64,000 bases of DNA, taken from assembly GCA_016699165.1 (NCBI GenBank), contig CP064963.1:3968001-4032000 (forward strand). The letters run 5' to 3'. Positions 35,128 to 43,626 of this stretch are shown here, in pieces. The notes below the pieces were generated by a model that was not told the DNA's origin, did not search any database, and saw only the letters and a list, made by a program, of their open reading frames with translations. The translations under genes were made by a program, and so were the position numbers. Every line of letters begins with the position of its first letter. Positions within the stretch are counted from its first letter, which is position 1. This stretch comes from Candidatus Melainabacteria bacterium. Its GTDB lineage: Bacteria; Cyanobacteriota; Vampirovibrionia; Obscuribacterales; Obscuribacteraceae.

Positions 35128-35565
35128 TTAGCGTTGCATTTCGGTCTGAAAATTCTTGTTCATCGTTGACAAATCCTTTTCCGACGCGCACTCTTCCACT
35201 TTGGGATAAAGCTCTTCTTTGTCGAATCGCGCCAAATTATCAATTAGTTTGGACAAGCGCATCAACGTGTCTTCAAATCCAGGCTCATCAACGTGGATCA
35301 TTACTAGTCCATCGATTATTTCTTTTATTTCTGCTTTTTTAGTGTTCCAGCGAGCCATGACCGATTCCATTTCGGGGTCATTTTCATTAAAGCGAGTGAG
35401 AAGCAGTGTCTCCACTCGTGTCATGTGTTTTTGCACAGCCTCAATTAGCCTTTTGACACTTTCAAAGACTCTATCTTGAGGCCAGTCGGCATAATGTTCG
35501 ACGATTTCAGCCGCCAACTCTTTTACGCGTTTATCGTCATCTCTAAAATACTCAAATATGTTCAT
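35128..35565 (-). CDS. Helical protein, possibly hemerythrin-like
   Basis: A 145-residue protein predicted to be a four-helix bundle (MNIFEYFRDDDKRVKELAAEIV; LIDNLARFDKEELYPKVEE). The EELYP motif recalls hemerythrin HHE domains, but most of the expected histidine ligands are missing, so oxygen or iron binding cannot be claimed. It is followed after 12 nt by the DUF2383-like gene, which suggests a shared job. It could equally be a different helical family. Confidence 0.6.
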   Translation of the reverse strand: MNIFEYFRDDDKRVKELAAEIVEHYADWPQDRVFESVKRLIEAVQKHMTRVETLLLTRFNENDPEMESVMARWNTKKAEIKEIIDGLVMIHVDEPGFEDTLMRLSKLIDNLARFDKEELYPKVEECASEKDLSTMNKNFQTEMQR

Positions 35566-35740
35566 ATCAGCCGCCTCAAATTTACTTCCATGCTTCTTTC
35601 AGTTATTTAGCAAATAAAAGCAAAATCAGTGTGCGCATCATAAATTCATGCTTGACAAATCGTCCCGATTGCTGGTCTCTTGCAGTGATTCGAGCTTTCA
35701 GCTAGGCTTGATCTGGGCGCATTAAATAAAAGGATAGAAC

Positions 35741-36331
35741 ATGATCCGGCTGATGGTCGTGGATGACGATATAGAAAGTCGCAAAGAGGCAGTGTCACAG
35801 CTTGCCGATGGCGGACTTATAGAAGTCGTTGGCGAAGCCGGCACATCAGATGAAGCCTGGCAGATAGCCAAACAGCTTTTGCCCACTGTAATTTTGCTCG
35901 ATTTGCACTTGCCCGGATTTCTAACTACTGAAGATTTGCTCAAACGTTTGTGCACTCTGCCAAACGCAAAAGTAATTATGTATGCAAGCAACGCCAAAGT
36001 AGCCGATGTTCAAGACTGGCTCGAAGCGGGAGCTTGTGGATATATTTTGAAATCAGACCGATCTGCACTCATGCGCATGACCATTCTTATGGTCTCGCGC
36101 GGCTCTAAAGGCGTTATTTCAGCTTCTTTGCCACGATATATAACCCGACTTACATATAATGAGCGTATGATTTTGCGTCATCTAACCAAGCGGGGCAAAT
36201 TGAAGAAAGCGGCAGAGCGTCTTGGTTTTAGCGAGGACGAATTAACTGAAATCTCGATGCACCTTGCTGCCAAAGTCGAACTCGACTCAGTGGACAAGCT
36301 GATAAACTGGGCTAAGAAGCACGGTTTCTAA
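35741..36331 (+). CDS. Response regulator with degenerate HTH output domain
   Basis: A 196-residue response regulator. The receiver domain has the acidic cluster DDD (8-10), phospho-acceptor D54 in ILLDLHLPG and the lysine in GYILKSDRS. The C-terminal segment (about 140-195: LTYNERMILRHLTKRGKLKKAAERLGFSEDELTEISMHLAAKV) follows the pattern of a LuxR/NarL helix-turn-helix, where ITRLTYNERMIL aligns with the usual LT-x-RE start, but the recognition helix is unusual. No kinase gene is adjacent, so its partner is elsewhere. Confidence 0.85.
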   Translation: MIRLMVVDDDIESRKEAVSQLADGGLIEVVGEAGTSDEAWQIAKQLLPTVILLDLHLPGFLTTEDLLKRLCTLPNAKVIMYASNAKVADVQDWLEAGACGYILKSDRSALMRMTILMVSRGSKGVISASLPRYITRLTYNERMILRHLTKRGKLKKAAERLGFSEDELTEISMHLAAKVELDSVDKLINWAKKHGF

Positions 36332-36348
36332 GTTTTTAAAAACTGAGA

Positions 36349-36909
36349 CTAACCAGCCTTTTCAATCATAAAATTGAAGACGATTAAGCCGAAAATCAAG
36401 CTACCAACGATTATTACAAGCAATTCTGTGACAGAGAAAGCTTCTCTATAGATAAGTGTTTCTTTCTCTTTGGTGCTCCAGTAGGCGTTGAGCCATTGTT
36501 GACACAAAGCCACAGGTAAAACACCTAAAACGAAAGCTAGAACCTGTGGACCGTCGCCTTTGCTGAGCGGGAAAAGCAAGCTCATGAACATTGCTAACAT
36601 CAATGACGCTAAGCCCACATTGCGTTTTAGCGGATAATTCGGGTCTGGATTGAGCTTGAGACATTCGTTGAAAACGCTTGCGGCTGTAAATATATTGATT
36701 ATTGGAATAATCATAGTAAAAGCAAGAAGGGCAGGCGGCACTTTTTTCAAGACCACATTTTCTAACAGCTCTTCTTTTTTAAGCGCTTTTATCGTCTTAT
36801 AGAACCAAAATGGCAAATATGCAAGCAGGGTGAAGACGCCAAGCACAAGAACGTGCCAGGGTGGTTGTCTGTGCGAAAATTCGATTTCATTTACGGCTTC
36901 GCTTGTCAT
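36349..36909 (-). CDS. Integral membrane protein of unknown function
   Basis: A 186-residue protein with about five transmembrane helices. The first (PPWHVLVLGVFTLLAYLPFWFYK) recalls DUF4234-type proteins, followed by PPALLAFTMIIPIINIF, LASLMLAMFMSLLFPL, VLAFVLGVLPVALCQ and LLVIIVGSLIFGLIVF. No catalytic motif is visible. It is convergent with the response-regulator gene, 17 nt away, and divergent from ssb. Function is unknown. Confidence 0.8.
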   Translation of the reverse strand: MTSEAVNEIEFSHRQPPWHVLVLGVFTLLAYLPFWFYKTIKALKKEELLENVVLKKVPPALLAFTMIIPIINIFTAASVFNECLKLNPDPNYPLKRNVGLASLMLAMFMSLLFPLSKGDGPQVLAFVLGVLPVALCQQWLNAYWSTKEKETLIYREAFSVTELLVIIVGSLIFGLIVFNFMIEKAG

Positions 36910-37020
36910 TTGAAATAGCTTGAATGAACAAGAAATAAATGGCTAGAGTTAACGCTTAATGATCTAAGTCAGCCAATTTTAGATAAGCTTTTAGGAGCAA
37001 ATTTTTTCGAGGGCCAGTTT

Positions 37021-37371
37021 ATGGTGAATTCGGTAGTTGTAGTAGGTAGAGCGGGCAGAGATCCCGAAATGCGATACTTTGAATCCGGCAAAGTGAAAAC
37101 CACTTTCTCGGTTGCCGTCAATCGTCCCACTAAAGAAAAAGAAACAGACTGGTTCGATATCGAAGTCTGGGGTCGTCAGGCGGAAGTAGCCGGCGAATAT
37201 GTCAGAAAAGGCAGCCTTATCGGTATTGAAGGACGTCTTGATTTCAATCGATGGACCGACGATCAAGGTCAAAAACACGTCAAGTCCTTTATTTCAGCCA
37301 CTAATTTGCGCCTCTTGGGTTCGAAGAAAGACAATCAATCAGATGCGTCTTTCGGCGAAGACATGCGCTAA
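37021..37371 (+). CDS. ssb: Single-stranded DNA-binding protein, short form
   Basis: OB-fold protein that coats single-stranded DNA in replication and repair. MVNSVVVVGRAGRDPEMRYFESGKVKTTFSVAVNRP and DWFDIEVWGRQAEVAGEYVRKGSLIGIEGRLDFNRW are diagnostic. At 116 residues it consists almost only of the OB fold. The C-terminus (DASFGEDMR) lacks the acidic DDDIPF-type tip that recruits partner proteins in most bacteria; short SSBs of this kind also occur in cyanobacteria. The following transporter gene starts 18 nt later. Confidence 0.93.
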   Translation: MVNSVVVVGRAGRDPEMRYFESGKVKTTFSVAVNRPTKEKETDWFDIEVWGRQAEVAGEYVRKGSLIGIEGRLDFNRWTDDQGQKHVKSFISATNLRLLGSKKDNQSDASFGEDMR

Positions 37372-37389
37372 GAGCTGATTTAGGTCTTA

Positions 37390-39051
37390 ATGAAATTAGA
37401 GCTGAATCTTGTAGATTACGCAATAGTCTTAATTTTCGTTGCCTTTCTTTTTTATGTCGGTATGCGATGCAAACAACAAATGCATTCGGCAAACGATTTT
37501 TTTCTGGTAGCTAAAAAACTCCCAGGTTGGGTCATTGCCGCCTCGCTATTTTCACTGGGACTGACTGCATTTGATGTGGTCGGTCTTTCGGCTCTCACAG
37601 CCGATCACGGCATATTGAGTCTGCATTATTTCTGGATGGGCACCATTCCAGCTATTGCCTTTCTAGTACTGTGCGTGATACCGGTGTTTGCCAAAGCCCA
37701 GGTGAAAAATCTGCCTGAGTATTTGCAAAGGCGCTTCGACAGCGACACAAGACTAATCGGAGCTTATGTTTATATCGTATTAGTTAGTCTGTTTTGTGCC
37801 TTGAATTTATTTCTGGGAGCAAAAGCACTGGCGTTCTTTTGTCCGCTTCCACAATTAGTCTGGATTTTGATATTGACTCTAATTGCAGCTGGATATGTGG
37901 TTTTAGGCGGATTGAGCGCAGCTATTTTGAACTCGGTTTTGCTTGTCAGTGTGATTATTTTTGCTCTCACACCACTTTCTATTTTAGGCATTGCCCATTT
38001 TGGCGATTGGAACAAAATGGTAATTGAATTAATGGACAAGGCATATTTCCAAATTTGGAAACCGTTACTAGGTCTTAATTCTATGGGTGTGAAGTGGGAG
38101 TCCATTTTCACTGGTCTTGCACTTTCAATGTCGCTTGGAATATTTGCCCTCGACTATTCTGTTATACAAAGAATCCAATCTTTAGATGATGCTCAAGAAG
38201 CAAAGAAAGCCGCAATCACGGCTGGTTGGCTTCGTATGTTTTCTCCATTTATTATCGTATTTCCGGCTCTTGTGGCAGTGGCAGCAGTGCCAAGTTTGAA
38301 GTTATTTGATATAAAAGATGCAGAATCAGGCGTATTAATTTTGCCGATGCTGATGGGCAATTGGTACACTCCTGGCATGTTTGGCGTTTGCATGGCGGCA
38401 TTCATTGCCTCGGTTTTGTGCTCGCTTCAAGCCGGTCTGATGGTCTTTTCCGCCGCTGTATTTAGTGATATCCAAAATGGCACGGGTCATGCAAAAATAA
38501 CTCGCGCACAAAAATTAGTGGTAGCTGGAGCAGCTGTTTTTGCCGCTCTTGCCTTGTTGCTAACCCAGTTTCCAGATGCCGCCAATTATGTCCAGGCTGT
38601 ATTTACATTCATTGGTGTGCCACTTTGTGCTGTCACTATTTGTGGCATGCTCTTTGCCGGCTGCACCTCGCGCGGCGCCAAGGCAGGTATTTTGGGCGGT
38701 GTGATAATTGCGATGTTGCATTATTTTTGTTCGATTTTATCCAGTATCTCACCAAATTTAATACCAGGTGGTCTTGGTTCTTTGATTGAGCCAATTAAAG
38801 GACAACTGTCTTACTTCGGCTTCAGGTCGGTGTTTGCAAGCAATTTATCGCGATCATTTTTTGTTTTTATTGGCTCTATTGTAATTGCACTTTTATTCTC
38901 TGGAAAATCAAAAGATCAATCTGAAAACAAAGATCTCAATCTGCTTACATTCCACATCTCAAGCGTCTTTGCTAGAGACAATAGAATGGTCCTTCTTTCC
39001 ACTATTTTTCTTTTAGTGGTTATGATTCTATTAAATGTCGGGCTCTGGTAA
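37390..39051 (+). CDS. Sodium:solute symporter (SSS family)
   Basis: A 553-residue inner-membrane transporter with about 13 transmembrane helices. The family start LNLVDYAIVLIFVAFLFYVGMRCKQ and the NDFFLVAKKLPGWVIAASLFSLGLTAFDVVGLS stretch match SSS proteins such as glucose/galactose and proline/pantothenate symporters. SSS proteins couple Na+ entry to uptake of a sugar, amino acid or vitamin; the substrate cannot be read here. The next small membrane gene starts 9 nt after its stop, so they are probably co-expressed. Confidence 0.9.
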   Translation: MKLELNLVDYAIVLIFVAFLFYVGMRCKQQMHSANDFFLVAKKLPGWVIAASLFSLGLTAFDVVGLSALTADHGILSLHYFWMGTIPAIAFLVLCVIPVFAKAQVKNLPEYLQRRFDSDTRLIGAYVYIVLVSLFCALNLFLGAKALAFFCPLPQLVWILILTLIAAGYVVLGGLSAAILNSVLLVSVIIFALTPLSILGIAHFGDWNKMVIELMDKAYFQIWKPLLGLNSMGVKWESIFTGLALSMSLGIFALDYSVIQRIQSLDDAQEAKKAAITAGWLRMFSPFIIVFPALVAVAAVPSLKLFDIKDAESGVLILPMLMGNWYTPGMFGVCMAAFIASVLCSLQAGLMVFSAAVFSDIQNGTGHAKITRAQKLVVAGAAVFAALALLLTQFPDAANYVQAVFTFIGVPLCAVTICGMLFAGCTSRGAKAGILGGVIIAMLHYFCSILSSISPNLIPGGLGSLIEPIKGQLSYFGFRSVFASNLSRSFFVFIGSIVIALLFSGKSKDQSENKDLNLLTFHISSVFARDNRMVLLSTIFLLVVMILLNVGLW

Positions 39052-39060
39052 GGTTTTAAA

Positions 39061-39414
39061 ATGAATCTCGATATCACTAAACCGCTTGCATTGATGTCCG
39101 TTATTATCGGAGTTATTTTGTATTTGTATGGTCAGATGGTGGCAATGCCATTTGCTTTTGATATTCCCCATGGTGTGGTGCCGATTAAAATTGACCAACC
39201 ATGCGGCTTATTCTATGTTTTATTTGGTTTTGTAGTTTGGCAATTTGGACGTTTTTCCAAAATCAAGACTTTGCACGCTGGGATCAAAAAGCGCGAAAAA
39301 GAGTTGAAAATCAAAGAGCCTACAGAAAAAGTTGAATCAGCTGAGGAAATTAAATCAGTTGAAACTATCGAAACAAATGAAACCGCAAAACCAGAAAAGT
39401 CAGAAGAGAAATAG
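39061..39414 (+). CDS. Small membrane protein, cotranscribed with the symporter
   Basis: A 117-residue protein of no recognised family. Two hydrophobic segments (PLALMSVIIGVILYLYG and CGLFYVLFGFVVWQFG) precede a highly charged Glu/Lys/Thr tail with repeated KSVET-like blocks, probably a cytoplasmic disordered region. It begins 9 nt after the symporter gene, which suggests a subunit or assembly partner; this is inference from position. It ends in the convergent gap with yqeK, which contains a copy of the iterated palindrome. Confidence 0.72.
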   Translation: MNLDITKPLALMSVIIGVILYLYGQMVAMPFAFDIPHGVVPIKIDQPCGLFYVLFGFVVWQFGRFSKIKTLHAGIKKREKELKIKEPTEKVESAEEIKSVETIETNETAKPEKSEEK

Positions 39415-39493
39415 ACTTGTTGAGTCTGAAAACCCCGATTTTTCGGACGTTTTTGAATCTCACGATTTTTGGTGGTCTTCTTTTAAATCACGT

Positions 39494-39505
39494 ACCGTTA
39501 TCGGT
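39494..39505 (+). repeat. Iterated palindrome ACCGTTATCGGT, copy 6 (intergenic)
   Basis: Copy in the convergent gap before yqeK. With its flanks CGTACCG-TTAT-CGGTACG it can form a 7-bp hairpin with a 4-nt loop. Confidence 0.6.
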
Positions 39506-39548
39506 ACGCGATTGTTAGTAAAGCAAGCTTGTCTGTTTGCAAAAAAAT

Positions 39549-40211
39549 CTAAATAGATGCTTTTTTTATTTTATTTAAAAAGTAATTGCGCACATCGACG
39601 GCGCGTGGATGAATTGGTTTCTGGACTTTAATGAGATGGTCAATACTTGCATCACTTGCTTTGAGCATGGCTTTGGCTAGATTTAACTCGGCCTGTTCAG
39701 AAGTGATACCAAGGGGCGATTTATTTGCCGTTTCAAAATATGGTTCAAGTCCAAGTTCGCTCCAGATTGGCATAACAAACTGAGCTGGTCTTGATTCTTC
39801 AAGCGCGTCGGCTAAATAAATTACTTGCGAAAAGATGCTCATCGGCGCCATTCCAAGCGTGTGTTGAGCTATGCCATCTAAAATATCCTGGTCTTTGATA
39901 TTCCATTTTTCTTTGACAGTCATTGCTGCAACTGGTCCGTGGAGCAGGTGTCCGTTTTCTTGTTCGAAGGCATTTGGTCCCAGTCCCAGACGCTTTGCTT
40001 CAGTCACTAGTTCGCTCGATTTTAGTTCTTTGCACGAATCGTGCAGCCAGCAGGCAAGGGCGATTTTTTCTTTGTCTAAGTTCAGAGGCAATCTGCTTGC
40101 AATATAATCTCCAGCAAGTGCCACGCCCCTTACATGATTGAAGCGCTTGGCTGTCACTCGCTCTTGTACCCAGGCAATTGTTTCGTCTAGCAATATTTTG
40201 CTATTGGTCAT
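39549..40211 (-). CDS. yqeK: YqeK-family HD-domain hydrolase (Ap4A/NAD metabolism)
   Basis: A 220-residue HD-domain phosphohydrolase of the YqeK type; characterised YqeK proteins hydrolyse symmetric dinucleoside tetraphosphates such as Ap4A. Metal ligands appear in HVRGVALAG, WLHDSCKE (the HD motif) and HGPVAAMTV, then AQHTLG. Its start overlaps the nadD stop by 4 nt (ATGA), and nadD-yqeK is a conserved pair in many bacteria, which supports the family call. Confidence 0.9.
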   Translation of the reverse strand: MTNSKILLDETIAWVQERVTAKRFNHVRGVALAGDYIASRLPLNLDKEKIALACWLHDSCKELKSSELVTEAKRLGLGPNAFEQENGHLLHGPVAAMTVKEKWNIKDQDILDGIAQHTLGMAPMSIFSQVIYLADALEESRPAQFVMPIWSELGLEPYFETANKSPLGITSEQAELNLAKAMLKASDASIDHLIKVQKPIHPRAVDVRNYFLNKIKKASI

Positions 40212-40840
40212 TTGTAATAGCCTCGCTGTGTGACAATTAAAGCCACTGCTTCTGGCAAGAAAGTTTCGACCGGTAAACCTAGCTTGATATTTTCTCTTAC
40301 TTGAGTACTGGATAAATGTATTCCAGCAAAATTTATTGGCTCGACTACAAGACCGGGTAATTTGGCTTGCATTTCTTTGGCTTCAGCGCTTAGCTCGACC
40401 AAGTGCTCTTGGGGCGTGTGCACCGAATGTGGTGCTTGAGCCGCGCGAGGGGCAACAAGAATCCTGCATTTTTTTGCGATATCTTTGGCGCGATGCCACG
40501 AGTCCAGCTGCAATAAGTTGTCTTCGCCCAGAATTAAATTAAAGCGCGTATCTGATGAATAATTCTTTTCCAGTTCTTCCACAGTGTCTATGGTGTAAGA
40601 AGGACCTTCGCGCAATAACTCTATATCAGAGGCTTCAAATTGGTTCGAGCCCAAAAGTGCTGCCTCAACCATTTCAAATCTGGCTTTGGGGTCTAACAGC
40701 TCATCATCTCTATGGGGTGGATTGGGACTGGTTATGAATAAGACTTTGTCCAGTCCAAACTGCTCTTGAGCATAACTGGCAATGAGCCAATGCCCTTTGT
40801 GAATGGGATTGAAGGTGCCACATAAAAGACCGATTTCCAT
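40208..40840 (-). CDS. nadD: Nicotinate-nucleotide adenylyltransferase
   Basis: Transfers AMP from ATP to nicotinate mononucleotide in NAD synthesis. The 210-residue protein starts MEIGLLCGTFNPIHKGHW, with the nucleotidyltransferase HKGH motif at residues 14-17, and has the second signature SSTQVREN near the C-terminus and PNPPHRDDELLDPKARFEM in between. It sits 6 nt downstream of alr and overlaps yqeK, so alr-nadD-yqeK form one transcription unit on the minus strand. Confidence 0.95.
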   Translation of the reverse strand: MEIGLLCGTFNPIHKGHWLIASYAQEQFGLDKVLFITSPNPPHRDDELLDPKARFEMVEAALLGSNQFEASDIELLREGPSYTIDTVEELEKNYSSDTRFNLILGEDNLLQLDSWHRAKDIAKKCRILVAPRAAQAPHSVHTPQEHLVELSAEAKEMQAKLPGLVVEPINFAGIHLSSTQVRENIKLGLPVETFLPEAVALIVTQRGYYK

Positions 40841-40846
40841 AATTAC

Positions 40847-41989
40847 CTATTTGTTGTTGTAAATGCGCGGCAAACGCAAAGCCAGAGCACATGCCAGTTC
40901 GTATGTAATTGTTTGATCCAGCTCTGCCCAGTGAGCAAGATTCAATTCGTCTATATTGGCATCGAGCAGTGTGATGATATCACCTGTTTTTACCTCGGGC
41001 ACGTCAGAAACATCGAACAACATTTGATCCATTGAAATTGTGCCTGCTTGCTTAACGGGCTTGCCATGCACATATCCAATAATTTTGTTGGACAGACGTC
41101 TTGGAACACCATCGGCATAACCAACTGGAATACTAGCTAAACGTCCGTCTTTTGATGCCACAAAAGTCCAGTCGTAACCTGCACCCTCCATTGCTTTAAT
41201 TTCGGTTAAATGGGTAATGCGTGCTTTGAGTGCTATGGCCGGTTTTAAATCGCTTGATTTAGTGCGTGCTTCAAGACCATATAAATACAATCCTATTCGA
41301 ACCATATCTAAGTTCGAAAATGAAAAATTGCGTGTAGCCTCACTGTTTGCCAGGTGCACAAATACATCGGGTGGTATTTTGTTTTTGACAAAATTCAGGC
41401 ATGAGACAAAATTTTCGTGCTGAAACTTAGTGGTAGCAAGATCTCCAGATTTTGCTAAATGTGAATAGATGCTGATTAATTTTACAGACTTAGTTTTGAC
41501 TAAATCTAAAAGCAAGGACAGGTCTTCTAAGCGAGCTCCAAGACGGTGCATGCCAGAGTCCATCTTTAAATGAATTCGTGCGCGTGTGTTTATTTTTTGC
41601 GCAATAGAAGAAATTTGCTCTATTTGCTCTTTTGAGGTCACGGTCAGGTCGATATCGCGCTCAATTAATTGCGCAATGGAAGATTCAGGAGCGGGACTTA
41701 GAATTAAAATGCGTGCTTTCTTTTCGCCAGGCTCACAAAGGCTATCTCTCAAATCAAGTGCCTCAGCCGCGCTTGCAACACCGAGCCAATTTATATCTAA
41801 GGTTAAAAGAAGGCGTGAAATTTCAACCGCGCCATGCCCATAAGCATCGCCCTTTACTACCCCCATTATTGGACTTTTAGTCCAGCTTTTGACAAGGTTC
41901 AGGTTGTGGCGCACTGTGTCTAGATCAATTTCCAACCAGGCATCGCGTCTTAAATCGAGGCTCAAGTTTGTTTGCTTTTCAGTCAACAT
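40847..41989 (-). CDS. alr: Alanine racemase
   Basis: Interconverts L- and D-alanine with PLP for cell-wall synthesis. The 380-residue protein has the PLP lysine in MGVVKGDAYGHGAVE (K46) and the second-domain catalytic region GYDWTFVASKDGRLASIPVGYADGVPRRL. The barrel motif LKMDSGMHRLGA is also present. It is the first gene of the alr-nadD-yqeK unit, divergent from HU across a 163-bp gap. Together with the VanX-type dipeptidase it fits a D-Ala-based peptidoglycan. Confidence 0.95.
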   Translation of the reverse strand: MLTEKQTNLSLDLRRDAWLEIDLDTVRHNLNLVKSWTKSPIMGVVKGDAYGHGAVEISRLLLTLDINWLGVASAAEALDLRDSLCEPGEKKARILILSPAPESSIAQLIERDIDLTVTSKEQIEQISSIAQKINTRARIHLKMDSGMHRLGARLEDLSLLLDLVKTKSVKLISIYSHLAKSGDLATTKFQHENFVSCLNFVKNKIPPDVFVHLANSEATRNFSFSNLDMVRIGLYLYGLEARTKSSDLKPAIALKARITHLTEIKAMEGAGYDWTFVASKDGRLASIPVGYADGVPRRLSNKIIGYVHGKPVKQAGTISMDQMLFDVSDVPEVKTGDIITLLDANIDELNLAHWAELDQTITYELACALALRLPRIYNNK

Positions 41990-42055
41990 ATAGGGTTATT
42001 GCTTCAGAGACGGATGAGTTTATGCTAGCATTGCTTTGACTTAAATTAGTATCAC

Positions 42056-42117
42056 GGTATCCCTCTGTTCTCATCGGAATCTCTCGGAAACACAATGGCA
42101 TCCCTTTGGAATCCCTT
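42056..42117. repeat. Four GGNATCYCT repeats upstream of HU
   Basis: GGTATCCCTC (42056), GGAATCTCTC (42076), GGCATCCCTT (42097) and GGAATCCCTT (42108) repeat in the same orientation at spacings of 20, 21 and 11 bp, i.e. in helical phase, within the promoter region between alr and HU. They look like a multi-site operator; the protein is unknown. Confidence 0.45.
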
Positions 42118-42152
42118 AAGAGTCTTTATCATCAAGATTGGAGTGAATAACC

Positions 42153-42437
42153 TTGAACAAAGCAGAATTAGTCGACATAGTCGCAAAGAATGCCTCTACT
42201 ACTAAAAAAGATGCTGAAACAATTATCAATAGCATGATGGATACAATTATCAAATCTGTAGCATCCGGAGAAAAAGTTACCCTTGTTGGCTTTGGCACAT
42301 TTGAAGCCCGTCAAAGAAAAGCAAGACAGGGTCGCAATCCTAAGACAAACGAAGTTTTGCATATCCCAGCTAAAAGAGTTCCTGGATTTCGAGTTGGCAA
42401 AGAATTTAGCGAAGCAGTGAACAACAAGAAAAAATAG
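42153..42437 (+). CDS. hup: HU-family nucleoid protein
   Basis: A 94-residue DNA-bending protein that compacts the chromosome. MNKAELVDIVAKNASTTKKDAETIINSMMDTI and the DNA-binding arm GFGTFEARQRKARQGRNPKTNEVLHIPAKRVPGFRVGKEF are textbook HU. The start is TTG 42153 with GGAG about 10 nt before. Four phased repeats lie upstream. The next gene starts 29 nt downstream but is functionally unrelated. Confidence 0.96.
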   Translation: MNKAELVDIVAKNASTTKKDAETIINSMMDTIIKSVASGEKVTLVGFGTFEARQRKARQGRNPKTNEVLHIPAKRVPGFRVGKEFSEAVNNKKK

Positions 42438-42466
42438 AGCAGTACAAGAGTAAAGGAGAAAATTAC

Positions 42467-43462
42467 TTGGATTTGCCCAAAGTGGCTGTTGTAGGTTGTG
42501 GAAACTGGGGTAAGAACCTGGTCCGCAATTACGCACACCTGGGTGCCCTGCAAGTAATTTGTGACGCTGATACTGAGCGACTCGATCGTCTTTCAAAAGA
42601 GTACAAAGGAATCAGCGTCACTACCGACTTTCAAACTGTTCTGGATGACAAATCAATCACCGGAGTTGTGATTGCTACACCTTCAGACACGCACTTCGAC
42701 GTGGCTAAAAAATCATTGCTCCAGGGCAAACATGTATATGTAGAGAAGCCACTTGCTCTTGACGTCAAGCACGCAGAAGAATTAGATGAGCTTGCTACCA
42801 AACGAAATTTAGTTTTGATGGTTGGACATTTACTTCTTTACCATCCTGCTGTAAACACGCTCAAAGACTTAATTGCATCTGGTGAGCTTGGCGAATTGCG
42901 TTTCGTGCGCTCAGACCGAATGAATTTCAACCAGACAAGACGTGACAGTGTTTTGTGGGATCTGGCTCCTCATGATCTTTCTATGATGAGTTATCTGCTC
43001 GATTGCGACGCGCCTGAAGTTACACGCGTTGGCGGTTGGGACACACAAGACGATGACACAATTGACGTTGCCTATCTTGACGTTGCCTTTCCTGTTAAAA
43101 GTAACAAGGGGCGCAAGGTAATTCCAGGACAGGTGCGCAATAGCTGGATCGATCCGCAAAAAATTGTACGCCTTACCGTTAACGGTTCGCGTAAAACAGC
43201 AGTACTCAACGACACCGAAGCAGCGGATAAATTGCAATTGCACTCGCTGTCAAGCAGTGGTCGTATGGTTGTCGAATATCCTGATTATCCAAACTCAGAA
43301 CCTTTGCATCTTGAGTGCGAGCATTTCCTCAACTGCATTCAGACCGGTCAAAGACCGCGCTCTGACGCCAATAACGCCTATCATGTAGTGCGAGTTCTGG
43401 CAGATGTTGAAAAGCGATTGATGGCAAGACCTGGTCTTTCTATTTCTAATTCTTCAAAATAA
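42467..43462 (+). CDS. Gfo/Idh/MocA-family oxidoreductase
   Basis: A 331-residue NAD(P)-dependent dehydrogenase of the Gfo/Idh/MocA family. The Rossmann domain starts PKVAVVGCGNWGKNLVRNYAHLG, with the conserved VYVEKPLALDVKHAEEL (family EKP motif) and a C-terminal alpha/beta domain. Members commonly act on sugars or sugar nucleotides; the sequence resembles UDP-N-acetylglucosamine-type 3-dehydrogenases, but the substrate is not certain. The start is TTG 42467 with AAAGGAG upstream. A copy of the iterated palindrome lies in the coding region at 43175. Confidence 0.9.
   Translation: MDLPKVAVVGCGNWGKNLVRNYAHLGALQVICDADTERLDRLSKEYKGISVTTDFQTVLDDKSITGVVIATPSDTHFDVAKKSLLQGKHVYVEKPLALDVKHAEELDELATKRNLVLMVGHLLLYHPAVNTLKDLIASGELGELRFVRSDRMNFNQTRRDSVLWDLAPHDLSMMSYLLDCDAPEVTRVGGWDTQDDDTIDVAYLDVAFPVKSNKGRKVIPGQVRNSWIDPQKIVRLTVNGSRKTAVLNDTEAADKLQLHSLSSSGRMVVEYPDYPNSEPLHLECEHFLNCIQTGQRPRSDANNAYHVVRVLADVEKRLMARPGLSISNSSK
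43175..43186 (+). repeat. Iterated palindrome ACCGTTAACGGT, copy 7
   Basis: Perfect palindrome inside the Gfo/Idh/MocA gene; it encodes LTVNG in the protein. Confidence 0.6.
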
Positions 43463-43471
43463 AAAACAACT

Positions 43472-43502
43472 TTGACCTAAAGTTTGATCTAAGTCATATA
43501 AT
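43472..43502 (+). promoter_or_regulatory. Sigma-70-type promoter of tRNA-Gly
   Basis: TTGACC (43472) and a perfect TATAAT (43497) separated by 19 bp lie 22 bp before the tRNA. The spacing is slightly long. Confidence 0.6.
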
Positions 43503-43524
43503 GTCTATGGTCAACGCCTGAATT

Positions 43525-43599
43525 GCGGGAGTAATTCAGTGGTAGAATGTCTCCTTGCCAAGGAGAATGTCGAGGGTTCGAGCCCCTTCTCCCGCTCCA
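43525..43599 (+). tRNA. tRNA-Gly (anticodon GCC)
   Basis: The cloverleaf is complete. The acceptor stem is GCGGGAG paired with CTCCCGC, the D-arm carries TTCAGTGGTAGAA, the anticodon stem is TCTCC/GGAGA around loop TTGCCAA (anticodon GCC), and the T-arm has GGGTTCGAGCCCC. Discriminator T43596 and an encoded CCA (43597-43599) follow. It has its own promoter and terminator. Confidence 0.96.
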
Positions 43600-43626
43600 T
43601 TTATATGAATGTCAAGTATCGAGTTG

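Noticed and set aside
35128..35565. Hemerythrin assignment
   Set aside because: The EELYP motif is suggestive, but the histidine ligand set is mostly missing, so only a tentative label is given.
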